From positions 1 through 64,000 of the forward strand of contig NZ_MTBG01000007.1 of the NCBI RefSeq assembly GCF_002119405.1: 64,000 nt of DNA, read 5' to 3'. The DNA is from Pseudoruegeria sp. SK021. GTDB lineage: Bacteria > Pseudomonadota > Alphaproteobacteria > Rhodobacterales > Rhodobacteraceae. Below, piece by piece: positions 19,911 to 28,366 of this stretch. How positions within the stretch are numbered: position 1 is the first letter of the stretch; each line of letters begins with the position of its first letter. The position numbers were made by a program, and so were the translations under genes. Under the pieces are notes generated by a model. It made no database searches. It saw only the letters and a list, made by a program, of their open reading frames with translations, and was not told the origin of the DNA.

Positions 19911-20285
19911 ACCCGCCGCACAACCTTTAAACCCGCGCGGGCCGAACGCCGATCAAGGGGTTCGGGCGGAGCGTTTTACCGGCCAAAATCTGGTGTCGGA
20001 CTTTTATCGGACTTTCGTCGGACTTTTGTCGGGCCGATTTTAGCAAAGGGCGTCGAGCGCGGCGTCTTGGGCTTGGGATCGCGCCCGGGTCAAACTATCG
20101 TGAAGTCCGGCAGTGCCGCGGGGCAGGATCGGCCGCAGGCGGCGCTTGGATCGCCATGAGATCCCCCAGAACGGCCAATAATCGCGCGGTGGACACGGCC
20201 AAGACCACGGGCCGGCTGTGAACTGTGGCGGACTGTGGCGAAGAACGGGCTTGGCGATGTCGGTGCCGAGGATTAGAACGCCTGC
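19911..20285. other. ccmE-ccmF intergenic region
   Basis: 375 bp, long for an otherwise compact ccm cluster. It holds a short inverted repeat CCGAAC / GTTCGG at 19942-19965 and three 11-bp tandem repeats at 19996-20028. No gene is supported. Confidence 0.5.
19996..20028 (+). repeat. three 11-bp tandem repeats TCGGACTTTYR
   Basis: Three head-to-tail units TCGGACTTTTA, TCGGACTTTCG, TCGGACTTTTG followed by a partial TCGGG. The 11-bp period is close to one helical turn. It lies between ccmE and ccmF. Confidence 0.85.
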
Positions 20286-22265
20286 ATGATTACAGAACTT
20301 GGACATTTTGCCCTGATCCTTGCCGCGCTTGTTGCAGTGGTTCAGACCGTCGTGCCGATGATTGGCGCATATAAAGGTTGGCAGGGCTGGATGGCGCTGG
20401 CGGTGCCTGCGGCGTCGGCGCAGTTTTTCCTCACTGCGTTTTCCTTTGCGGCCCTGACCCATGCGTTTGTAACGTCGGATTTCTCTTTGAAAGTGGTTGT
20501 CGAGAATTCGCACAGCCTCAAGCCGATGATTTATAAGATCTCGGGTGTCTGGGGCAATCACGAAGGGTCGATGCTGCTTTGGGTGGTGATCCTGACGCTG
20601 TTTGGCGCGATGGCCGCATGGTTCGGCGGCAACCTTCCGCCGACCTTGAAGGCGCGGGTGCTGTCGGTGCAGGCATCTATCGCTGTGGCGTTCTTTACGT
20701 TTATCCTGTTCACGTCTAATCCGTTTTTGCGCATGGCGATCCCGCCGCTGGACGGGCAGGATCTGAACCCATTGTTGCAAGACCCCGGTTTGGCGTTTCA
20801 TCCGCCGTTTCTGTATCTGGGCTATGTCGGCCTGTCGCTGACCTTTAGCTTCGCGGTTGCTGCCTTGATTGAGGGGCGCGTCGATGCGGCTTGGGGTGGC
20901 TGGGTCCGGCCTTGGACCCTGACGGCGTGGCTGTTTCTAACTGTGGGAATCGCCTTGGGCTCGTGGTGGGCTTATTACGAGTTGGGCTGGGGCGGCTATT
21001 GGTTCTGGGACCCGGTTGAGAATGCGTCGTTCATGCCGTGGTTGTTAACGGCAGCTTTGTTGCATTCCGCCGTGGTGGTCGAAAAGCGTGAAAGCCTGAA
21101 GGCCTGGACCATCCTGCTGGCCATTCTGGCCTTCGGATTTTCGCTGATCGGCACTTTCATTGTTCGGTCGGGCGTCTTGACCAGTGTGCATGCCTTTGCC
21201 ACCGATCCCGAGCGGGGGGTGTTCATCCTGCTGATCCTTGCGGTGTTTATTGGCGGGGCGTTGACCTTGTTTGCTGCGCGGGCCGGGGTGATGCAGGCGA
21301 AGGGTGTCTTCGGCTTGGTGAGCCGCGAAAGCGCCTTGGTCGCGAATAACATTCTGCTGGCAGTGTCGTGTTTGGTGGTATTCGTCGGCACCGTTTGGCC
21401 GTTGGTGGCGGAGCTGTTGTTTGATCGCAAATTGTCGGTCGGTCCGCCCTATTTCGATGCCGCATTTACGCCGTTCATGATCGCGCTGGCGGTGATCCTG
21501 CCGGTGGGGTCGGTGCTGCCGTGGAAGCGGGCCAAGCTGGATCGGGCCTTGCGTCTGGCGGCGCTGCCGCTGGTGTTGGCGTTTCTGGTCGCGGCCCTGA
21601 TCTGGACCTTGCAGACAGAGCGCAGCATTCTGGCCCCGGTGGGCTGCGCCTTGGCGGTTTGGGTGATTGCCGGATCGATCGCTGATCTGTTGGCGCGATG
21701 TGGTCGCGGATCTGTGGCCAACCGGTTGGGCCGGTTGACCCGGTTGCCGCGTGCCGATTGGGGTAAGGCGTTCGCCCATATTGGTTTGGGCGTGACGATC
21801 CTTGGTATCTCGGCCATGACCGCGTGGCAGCAAGAAGATATCCGCGTCGCACAGGTGGGCGAGACCTTCGCGGTTGGCGCCTATGAGGTGACGCTGGCCG
21901 ATGTGTCTCAGGCGCAGGGACCGAATTATCGCACGACCATCGCCGAGATGCGGGTCAGCCGCGCGGGCCGCGAGGTGGCAGAGTTGCATCCTGAGAAACG
22001 GTTCTATCCGGTGGCCTCGATGGGCACCACAGAGGCGGCGATTGATAACGGCGTGTTCCGGGACCTGTATCTGGTGATCGGCGATCCGCAAGCTGCGGGG
22101 GGATGGGCCGTGCGCACCTATATTAAGCCCTTCGCCAACTGGATCTGGGCCGGGGCCATCCTGATGTCGCTGGGCGGGGGATTGAGCCTGTCGGACCGGC
22201 GCTATCGCGTTGGTGCCGGGGCGGCGCGGGCAACGCCTGTGCGCCCTGCGATTCCGGCGGAGTAG
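20286..22265 (+). CDS. ccmF: heme lyase CcmF/NrfE family subunit
   Basis: A 659-residue polytopic inner-membrane protein that with CcmH attaches heme to apocytochromes c. It shows 'WGNHEGSMLLWV' and the heme-handling tryptophan-rich (WWD) block 'GWGGYWFWDPVENASFMPWL', then 'ERGVFILL'. A large periplasmic loop lies near the C-terminus (about 515-620), and the last membrane segment is at about 620-640. Length is standard. ccmH begins 4 bp after the stop. Confidence 0.97.
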   Translation: MITELGHFALILAALVAVVQTVVPMIGAYKGWQGWMALAVPAASAQFFLTAFSFAALTHAFVTSDFSLKVVVENSHSLKPMIYKISGVWGNHEGSMLLWVVILTLFGAMAAWFGGNLPPTLKARVLSVQASIAVAFFTFILFTSNPFLRMAIPPLDGQDLNPLLQDPGLAFHPPFLYLGYVGLSLTFSFAVAALIEGRVDAAWGGWVRPWTLTAWLFLTVGIALGSWWAYYELGWGGYWFWDPVENASFMPWLLTAALLHSAVVVEKRESLKAWTILLAILAFGFSLIGTFIVRSGVLTSVHAFATDPERGVFILLILAVFIGGALTLFAARAGVMQAKGVFGLVSRESALVANNILLAVSCLVVFVGTVWPLVAELLFDRKLSVGPPYFDAAFTPFMIALAVILPVGSVLPWKRAKLDRALRLAALPLVLAFLVAALIWTLQTERSILAPVGCALAVWVIAGSIADLLARCGRGSVANRLGRLTRLPRADWGKAFAHIGLGVTILGISAMTAWQQEDIRVAQVGETFAVGAYEVTLADVSQAQGPNYRTTIAEMRVSRAGREVAELHPEKRFYPVASMGTTEAAIDNGVFRDLYLVIGDPQAAGGWAVRTYIKPFANWIWAGAILMSLGGGLSLSDRRYRVGAGAARATPVRPAIPAE

Positions 22266-22269
22266 GGCC

Positions 22270-22731
22270 ATGCGTAGAACCATTCTGAGGCTCGCGTTGG
22301 TGCTGTGCTTGTCGCCGATGGCCGCGCTGGCAGTGCAGCCGGACGAAATTTTGCCGGATGCCGCCTTGGAGGCCCGGGCGCGCGAGATCTCGAAAGAGCT
22401 GCGGTGTCTGGTGTGCCGTAATGAGAATATCGACGAATCCAACGCCGATCTGGCCCGGGACTTGCGGTTGTTGGTGCGCGAACGTCTGGTGGATGGCGAT
22501 ACTGACCCCGAAGTGATGGCCTTTGTCGTCGACCGTTACGGCGAATATGTCCTGCTGACCCCGCAGACCAACGGCGTGAACCTGATCCTGTGGCTTGCCG
22601 GACCGGCCATGTTGGCTGCGGGCTTGGCCATTGCGGTGCTATCGCTGCGGCGACGGGCCGATGCGCCGGACGATTCTGACAGTCTGACACCCGAGGAAAC
22701 CGCCCGGTTGCAGCAAATTCTCAAGGACTGA
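22270..22731 (+). CDS. ccmH: cytochrome c maturation thioreductase CcmH
   Basis: A 153-residue CcmH/CycL protein with a cleavable signal peptide (about 1-20), the thioredox motif 'LRCLVCRNENIDES' and a C-terminal membrane helix (about 103-122). It reduces the CXXCH disulfide of apocytochrome c and works with CcmF. The residue after the second cysteine is Arg where the textbook motif has Gln. Start at 22270, 4 bp after ccmF; a longer frame overlaps ccmF. The ccmI gene is not adjacent. Confidence 0.93.
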   Translation: MRRTILRLALVLCLSPMAALAVQPDEILPDAALEARAREISKELRCLVCRNENIDESNADLARDLRLLVRERLVDGDTDPEVMAFVVDRYGEYVLLTPQTNGVNLILWLAGPAMLAAGLAIAVLSLRRRADAPDDSDSLTPEETARLQQILKD

Positions 22732-22838
22732 CCCCGGGGCCCGCCGAATGTGACGGTGCGTTTCTATTCCCATGTGGGGGATGCGGCGTTAGGGTTCCAA
22801 TCTGCGGCGAGGACGCAGGGAACCACCGGGGGCGTTGG

Positions 22839-23615
22839 ATGGACTATCAGACGATTGAGCTTGAGATCGCGGCCGGGGTTGCGCGTCTGACCTTGAACCG
22901 GCCTGAGGTCAAGAACGCGCTCAACAGTCAGATGCGGGCCGAAATTCCCCATGCGGTCAAGGTGGCGCAAGATCAAGCGCGGGTGCTGGTGATAACCGGC
23001 GCCGGGGATGCCTTTTGCTCGGGGCAGGATTTGGGCGGCAATGGCTCTGCGGCCAGTTTGGATATCGAGCAGGTCTTGCGGGATGAATACACGCCGATGG
23101 TGCGGGCGATCCTTGACTGTCCGATCCCGACCATCGCGGCGGTAAATGGCGCGGCGGCCGGTGCGGGCGCCAATCTTGCCTTGGCGGCGGATGTGGTCAT
23201 TGCCTCCGAGCGGGCGGTTTTCTTGCAGGCCTTTACCCGGATTGGGTTAATTCCAGATGCTGGTGGCACCTATTGGTTGCCGCGGCAGATCGGCTCGGCC
23301 AGGGCGATGGGGGCGGCGTTATTTTCTGAGCCGATCCCAGCCCGACAAGCGGCCGATTGGGGTATGATCTGGGAGGCGGTCCCGGATGCCGAATTTTCCG
23401 ACCACGTCACGCGGCGGGCGGATCATTTGGCCAATGGACCAACTCTGGCCTATGCCATGGCCAAGCAGGCCCTGCGTGGCACTTATGATCACACGTTGGA
23501 TCAGCAGATGCTGCTAGAGGCCGAACTTCAAGGCCGGTGCGGCAAGACCCGGGATTTTGCGGAAGGCGTGGTGGCCTTTTTAGAAAAACGCCCCGCCCAA
23601 TTCGAAGGGCGCTGA
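22839..23615 (+). CDS. enoyl-CoA hydratase/isomerase family (PaaG-like)
   Basis: A 258-residue crotonase-fold protein. 'NRPEVKNALN', 'GAGDAFCSGQDLGG' and 'AAVNGAAAGAGANLALAADVV' supply the CoA-binding site and the oxyanion hole. The pattern is closest to PaaG-type isomerases, which act on epoxidised phenylacetyl-CoA, but no other phenylacetate gene (paaABCDE, paaK, paaZ) is in view, so a role in fatty-acid beta-oxidation is as likely. A PaaI-type thioesterase follows after 6 bp. Confidence 0.85.
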   Translation: MDYQTIELEIAAGVARLTLNRPEVKNALNSQMRAEIPHAVKVAQDQARVLVITGAGDAFCSGQDLGGNGSAASLDIEQVLRDEYTPMVRAILDCPIPTIAAVNGAAAGAGANLALAADVVIASERAVFLQAFTRIGLIPDAGGTYWLPRQIGSARAMGAALFSEPIPARQAADWGMIWEAVPDAEFSDHVTRRADHLANGPTLAYAMAKQALRGTYDHTLDQQMLLEAELQGRCGKTRDFAEGVVAFLEKRPAQFEGR

Positions 23616-23621
23616 GCCGGG

Positions 23622-24056
23622 ATGTCGACACCAATTGATCCGGAAATGACGCATGCTGCGCTGAACGCATTTTTGCGCGCTGAATTTCCGCAAGTTGCCG
23701 AACGGCTTGCGCTCAGCGATGTGCGCGCTATGGGGGTGAGCCTTCGATTGCACGTCGGTCCGGCGCAATTGCGCCCGGGCGGTACGGTCTCTGGACCGGC
23801 AATGTTTGAATTGGCCGATGTGGCGGCCTATTTGGCGGTTCTGTCACAAATCGGCCCGGTGGCTTTGGCTGTGACCACCAGTGCGTCTATTGATTTTATG
23901 CGCAAACCGGCGGCGGAAATTGATATGATCGCCACAGCCGATTTGTTGAAGCTTGGTAAGACGCTTGCCGTCGTTGACGTAAAAGTGTTTTCCGAAAACG
24001 ATATGAATCGGCTAATTGCCCGGGCATCGTTAACCTATTCAATACCAGTCTATTGA
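23622..24056 (+). CDS. PaaI family thioesterase (hotdog fold)
   Basis: A 144-residue hotdog-fold acyl-CoA thioesterase of the PaaI group. 'LRPGGTVSGPAMFELADVAAY' holds the usual catalytic helix segment, and 'TTSASIDFMRKPA' is the second family block. It probably hydrolyses a CoA thioester from the pathway of the preceding crotonase gene, 6 bp upstream, with which it forms an operon. Substrate unknown. Confidence 0.85.
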   Translation: MSTPIDPEMTHAALNAFLRAEFPQVAERLALSDVRAMGVSLRLHVGPAQLRPGGTVSGPAMFELADVAAYLAVLSQIGPVALAVTTSASIDFMRKPAAEIDMIATADLLKLGKTLAVVDVKVFSENDMNRLIARASLTYSIPVY

Positions 24057-24345
24057 AATTAGACCGACTATACCTATATAGTCATTTACCTAATCATGCT
24101 GATCCGGTCGTTGTTGGCTACCGCGATCAAGAGTGAGTTTTCTACGTCGTTTGATCCAAATGCTCTCTGCGCCTTTTCACTGCGTTGATAATTGGGCTGC
24201 GAAAAATGCGAAGTTTGTTTTTGATTTAAGGGTTCTGCATCCCCGATAAATGGGTTGCGAGTTTCACGTGTCAGATTAATCCGAATTTAATCGATACTCT
24301 GCTTTTATGATCTAAGCCGATCCTTAAGGATTTGGGAGGTTTGCC

Positions 24346-25173
24346 GTGGTGACACATCGTTTCTGGGGGCGTGTGCCCTTCGCCTTGACTGGTCTTGTAA
24401 TGGGATTAAGTTTTGGAGCCGCTTTGGCGGACGGCGAAGCTGTCGCGATTGAGGATATTGGACCGACCCCCGAAATGCTGCTGACGGCACCCTCAACTGA
24501 ACGGTTGGTCCGGGATGGCGATGAGACCGTGGTCGATACATTTTATGTGTATCTTGATGGGTGTCCTTTGCTCAGCCTGTCTCCTGGGGTCAGCCTGACA
24601 TCGCCGCCAACTGTAACGATGATAGATCAAAGTGGCGGCTGTGCGGCCGCCGCGGTGACAGCGCCGGTAGTTTCGCCCGCCGCTGCGCTTGAAGCCGGCG
24701 GTGCCGCAAATGACGGTCTTTTGGTCCGTTTGCGGAGCGACGATCTTGGCGGGGCCGCACGTGGCGCATCGGAAGACGAGGCGATTACGGTTGCCGATCT
24801 ATCGTCTGGACGTGCCCTGATCGTGGATATTGCCAGCCTTGCGCCAAAAGGTGTCTTTGCCGATGGCGCAGCGGTCGGCGAAAAGGTCGCTGGGCCGGTT
24901 CCACCCTTCAAAATCCCCGCCATTGTCGGTGGTCCAGCCGGGCTAATCCCGGCATCCGCAACGCCGGGATCATCGGTTGGACTTGGCGGGGGCGGCGGCT
25001 TTGGCGGCGGCGGCAATGGCGGCGATTTCGGCGGCGGGTCGGGTGGCACCATCGGTGGGTCCTCAGGGAAACTGACGCCCACACCCGAGATTGCGGCGGT
25101 GCCGCTGCCTTACACGCTGATTTTATTGTTCGGGGCATTTTACGCTTTGCGCCGCGTCGTTCATCGTCGGTGA
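24346..25173 (+). CDS. exported glycine-rich protein with PEP-CTERM-like tail
   Basis: A 275-residue protein with no family I recognise. It has a signal peptide (about 1-28, ending near 'GAALA'), an alanine/valine-rich middle, a glycine-rich low-complexity stretch (about 207-238) and a C-terminal 'VPLPYTLILLFG' followed by a short helix and 'RRVVHRR'. That tail resembles the VPLPA/PEP-CTERM exosortase signal. The start is GTG GTG with GGGAGGT six bases upstream. The 289 bp in front are noticeably AT-rich and contain the palindrome GACTATA-CCTA-TATAGTC at 24066-24083. Monocistronic. Confidence 0.65.
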   Translation: MVTHRFWGRVPFALTGLVMGLSFGAALADGEAVAIEDIGPTPEMLLTAPSTERLVRDGDETVVDTFYVYLDGCPLLSLSPGVSLTSPPTVTMIDQSGGCAAAAVTAPVVSPAAALEAGGAANDGLLVRLRSDDLGGAARGASEDEAITVADLSSGRALIVDIASLAPKGVFADGAAVGEKVAGPVPPFKIPAIVGGPAGLIPASATPGSSVGLGGGGGFGGGGNGGDFGGGSGGTIGGSSGKLTPTPEIAAVPLPYTLILLFGAFYALRRVVHRR

Positions 25174-25375
25174 CGGTTAGGGCTGTCGGGTTCTTTCAAT
25201 CAGCGGTTAAGGCAATAGGCATAGGGTATTATGATACCTAATTTATAAGTGATTGAAATTACGTATTTATTTCAGATTTATGTGCCTTGACCGTGCCGCA
25301 GAAACCGTTAGAACCCGGACATCAGTTCTTCGGGTCCAGGCATCGGCCTGGCCCCCGCCACAAAGGGCCTGCACT

Positions 25376-25837
25376 ATGAAAACCTTTACAGCCAAACCGG
25401 CTGATATTGACAAGAAATGGATCCTGATCGATGCCGAAGGCGTCGTTCTGGGTCGGCTTGCGTCGATTGTTGCGATGCGTTTGCGCGGCAAGCATAAAGC
25501 GACGTTCACACCGCATATGGATATGGGCGACAACGTGATCGTCATCAACGCCGATAAGGTGCAGATGACCGGTCGCAAGCGTACCGACAAAGTCTACTAC
25601 CGCCATACCGGTCACCCGGGCGGGATTAAGTCGGTCACTGCCGATAAAATCTTGGACGGAAAATTCCCTGGTCGCGTGCTTGAGAAGGCTGTGCAGCGGA
25701 TGCTGCCGGGCAACAAGCTGAGCCGCAAGCAGATGACCAACCTGCGCATTTATGCCGGGACCGAGCATCCGCACGAGGCACAAGAGCCTGCAGTGCTGGA
25801 CGTGAAATCCATGAATCCTAAGAACACCCGGAGCTGA
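25376..25837 (+). CDS. rplM: 50S ribosomal protein L13
   Basis: A 153-residue L13, an early-assembling large-subunit protein. '[16 protein letters not shown]', '[16 protein letters not shown]', '[10 protein letters not shown]' and '[11 protein letters not shown]' are the family landmarks. The start is set by the family N-terminus; the frame extends upstream to 25253 without support. rpsI follows after 2 bp in the conserved rplM-rpsI operon. Confidence 0.97.
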   Translation: MKTFTAKPADIDKKWILIDAEGVVLGRLASIVAMRLRGKHKATFTPHMDMGDNVIVINADKVQMTGRKRTDKVYYRHTGHPGGIKSVTADKILDGKFPGRVLEKAVQRMLPGNKLSRKQMTNLRIYAGTEHPHEAQEPAVLDVKSMNPKNTRS

Positions 25838-25839
25838 GA

Positions 25840-26349
25840 ATGGCTGAAGATATCAAATCGCTCGACGCGCTCAAGGGCGCTGTCGCTTCTTCTCCGGCAG
25901 CCGTGACCGCAACTGCAGCGCTGGCCGAAGCTACGATCCACCGTGAGCCCGTCCGTGACGAGCTGGGTCGTGCCTATGCAACTGGCAAGCGGAAAGATGC
26001 GGTTGCCCGCGTCTGGATCCGTCCCGGTTCCGGCAAGGTCATGGTCAACGGCAAGGCGCTGAATGACTATTTCGCGCGTCCGGTTCTGCAGATGATCCTG
26101 CGTCAGGCCTTTTCGGTGGCTGGCGTCGACGGTCAATTCGACGTCACCGCTACGGTTAAGGGCGGTGGTCTGTCGGGCCAAGCAGGTGCGGTTAAGCACG
26201 GTGTTTCGAAAGCACTGCAGCTTTATGATCCGTCCTTGCGGCCTGCGCTGAAAGCTGCCGGCTTCCTGACACGCGACAGCCGCGTCGTCGAACGGAAGAA
26301 ATTCGGTAAGCGCAAAGCACGTCGGAGCTTCCAGTTCTCCAAGCGCTAA
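25840..26349 (+). CDS. rpsI: 30S ribosomal protein S9
   Basis: A 169-residue S9. The S9 core begins at '[15 protein letters not shown]' and ends with the arginine/lysine tail '[18 protein letters not shown]' that reaches the P site. About 40 residues of Ala/Glu-rich sequence precede the core, an N-terminal extension usual in alphaproteobacteria. It follows rplM by 2 bp and is followed by a strong terminator. Confidence 0.97.
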   Translation: MAEDIKSLDALKGAVASSPAAVTATAALAEATIHREPVRDELGRAYATGKRKDAVARVWIRPGSGKVMVNGKALNDYFARPVLQMILRQAFSVAGVDGQFDVTATVKGGGLSGQAGAVKHGVSKALQLYDPSLRPALKAAGFLTRDSRVVERKKFGKRKARRSFQFSKR

Positions 26350-26693
26350 GTCGCTTCGGTACGATCCGCTACATACTTCTGCTAAGGGACCGCAATTTGC
26401 GGTCCCTTTTACGTTTGTTGAACGGTAACGCCCTGCTTGTAAGAATGGATGCGGGGCACACAGAGACGGTCGTCATCGTCTGCCTTGGGTTTGGGCACCA
26501 TGATCAGTCCTATAACGTCTTCTTATCCAAGGGTCAGAGACAGACGCGCGCTTCCGATCGGCCGCAATGAAAACAAGCAAACACTCCGGCGGTGCGATTG
26601 TTTCAGAAGAGCTATCTCGGTTTCAGTTTACATAGCGTTACCGAATGTGAATAGTCTGGAGCAAATCAGGCCGAGCAGGGGCGCCCAACATAA
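26350..26693. other. intergenic region rpsI to ABC transporter
   Basis: About 340 bp. It begins with the rpsI terminator (26384-26410) and then leads to the ABC transporter genes. No substrate-binding protein gene or other recognisable gene is present. The 82-codon frame at 26449-26697 has no family resemblance. Confidence 0.5.
26384..26410 (+). terminator. rho-independent terminator of rplM-rpsI
   Basis: AAGGGACCGCA / TGCGGTCCCTT, 11-bp perfect arms with a 3-nt loop, ending in T residues, 34 bp after rpsI. Confidence 0.9.
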
Positions 26694-27563
26694 ATGAAAT
26701 CGGGTTATTCGTCAGAACAGCGGTCAGGGCTTGCCTTGGTCAGCGCGCCGTTCTTGTATGCCGTTCTGCTGTTGGCAGTGCCGGTTGCAGCCATCGTGAT
26801 GTTCAGCTTCTGGAGCCAGTCTTATCTGGACTTGGACACCACCCTGACCCTCAAAAATTATCGCGAAGCCGCGGCTGACCCGATCTATGGCCAGCTACTG
26901 GCCCGGTCCTTGTGGATTTCGTTGGTGGTCACCGTGATCACCGTGGTCACGGCTTTTCCCATCGCCTATTTTATTTCGTTCCATGTGGCGCCGGGCCATA
27001 AATCCTTGTGGATTTTCCTCGTCACGATCCCGTTTTGGACCTCTTACCTGATCCGGGTGTTCCTGTGGAAAGTGATCCTTGGCTATAATGGGGTTCTGAA
27101 TTCGGGTCTGCTTGGGATCGGTGTCATTGACGCGCCGCTGACCTTCATTCTGTATAATCTGAATGCGGTGGTGATTACCTTGGCGCATGCCTTTGCGCCC
27201 TTCGCAATTCTGCCGATTTTCGTGTCGCTGGAGCGCATTGATCGATCACTACTGGAAGCCGCGCTGGATCTGGGCGAGACCAAGGTCAGTGCCTTTTTAC
27301 GGGTGACGCTGCCGCTGGCAATGCCGGGGATTGTTGCAGCGGTGTTGATCGTGTTCATCCCGACCATCGGTGATTACGTGACGCCGCGATTGGTGGGCGG
27401 GCCCGGCGGACTGATGATAGCGAACATGATCCAGACCCAGTTTCTGAAGCTGAACAACGCGCCGATGGGGGCCGCTTTGGCGGTGATTGCAATGATTATG
27501 GTTACGGTGGTCGCCACGGCCTTTGTCCTGCTGAACCGGCGCTTTTTGAAGGGCCGATCATGA
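26694..27563 (+). CDS. ABC transporter permease, PotB type
   Basis: A 289-residue inner-membrane permease with six predicted helices. The EAA loop 'EAALDLGETKVSAFLRVTLPLAMPGI' contacts the ATPase. It belongs to the spermidine/putrescine (PotB/PotC) importer group. Its stop overlaps the next permease start (ATGA). Ribosome binding support is weak. The binding protein that normally belongs to such a system is not encoded beside it. Confidence 0.88.
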   Translation: MKSGYSSEQRSGLALVSAPFLYAVLLLAVPVAAIVMFSFWSQSYLDLDTTLTLKNYREAAADPIYGQLLARSLWISLVVTVITVVTAFPIAYFISFHVAPGHKSLWIFLVTIPFWTSYLIRVFLWKVILGYNGVLNSGLLGIGVIDAPLTFILYNLNAVVITLAHAFAPFAILPIFVSLERIDRSLLEAALDLGETKVSAFLRVTLPLAMPGIVAAVLIVFIPTIGDYVTPRLVGGPGGLMIANMIQTQFLKLNNAPMGAALAVIAMIMVTVVATAFVLLNRRFLKGRS

Positions 27564-28366
27564 GAGGCGGCGGTTTGCGCATCTATGCGGTGATCTATCT
27601 GGTCTTTTTGTATCTGCCGATCCTGTTGTTGCCGGTCTTTGCGTTCAATTCCTCAACCATCATCGCGTTTCCATTGGCCAGTTTTACCACCGAATGGTTT
27701 GCGGAATTGCCGCGTGTTCCGGCATTGCGGGATGCGCTGTGGGTGTCCTTGAAGATTGCGGTGCTGACTGCACTGGTGTCGACCCTGCTGGGGGTGTGCG
27801 CGGCACGGGCGGCGGCGCGGTACCGGTTTGCCTTCAAGGGAACCATTATGGGGCTGATTATGCTGCCGCTGGTCCTGCCGGAAATCATCGTGGCGGTGTC
27901 GCTGCTGGTGGTGTTCCTTCAGATCGGCCTGCCGTTGGGATCATTGACCGTGGTGCTGGGGCATGTGCTGATCTGCACCCCGTTTTGTGTGGCGATCTTG
28001 AATGGGGCGTTTCAATCGCTGGACATTTCCCTAGAAGAGGCGGCGATTGATCTGGGCGAGACCGGGTGGAGCACCTTTCGTCTGATCATTCTGCCGCTGG
28101 TGATGCCGGGGATCATTTCGTCGCTGTTGATCGCCTTTACGATCTCCATGGACGAATTCATCATCGCGTTTTTCCTGTCCGGGTCGGAAGCAACGCTGCC
28201 CGTCTACCTATGGGGCCAGTTGCGGTTTCCGCAGCGCCTGCCGGTTGTGATGGCCTTGGGGACGTTGCTGGTGCTGGCCTCGGTCGTGCTTTTGACAATC
28301 GCCGAAGTGGCGCGACGGCGCGGCGTGGCCCGCCGTGGACAACAAGATAACGGAGGCTTCTTGTAA
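27560..28366 (+). CDS. ABC transporter permease, PotC type
   Basis: A 268-residue inner-membrane permease, partner of the preceding gene. It has six predicted helices and the EAA loop 'EAAIDLGETGWSTFRLIILPLVMPGI', with 'AFTISMDEFIIAFFLSG' after it, typical of PotC. Starts within the PotB-type stop codon and its own stop overlaps the ATPase start (TAATG), so the three genes are coupled. Confidence 0.88.
   Translation: MRGGGLRIYAVIYLVFLYLPILLLPVFAFNSSTIIAFPLASFTTEWFAELPRVPALRDALWVSLKIAVLTALVSTLLGVCAARAAARYRFAFKGTIMGLIMLPLVLPEIIVAVSLLVVFLQIGLPLGSLTVVLGHVLICTPFCVAILNGAFQSLDISLEEAAIDLGETGWSTFRLIILPLVMPGIISSLLIAFTISMDEFIIAFFLSGSEATLPVYLWGQLRFPQRLPVVMALGTLLVLASVVLLTIAEVARRRGVARRGQQDNGGFL

Noticed and set aside
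26449-26697. 82-codon frame before the ABC permease as a binding-protein remnant
   Set aside because: No signal peptide or binding-protein motif in any frame, so there is no evidence for a remnant.
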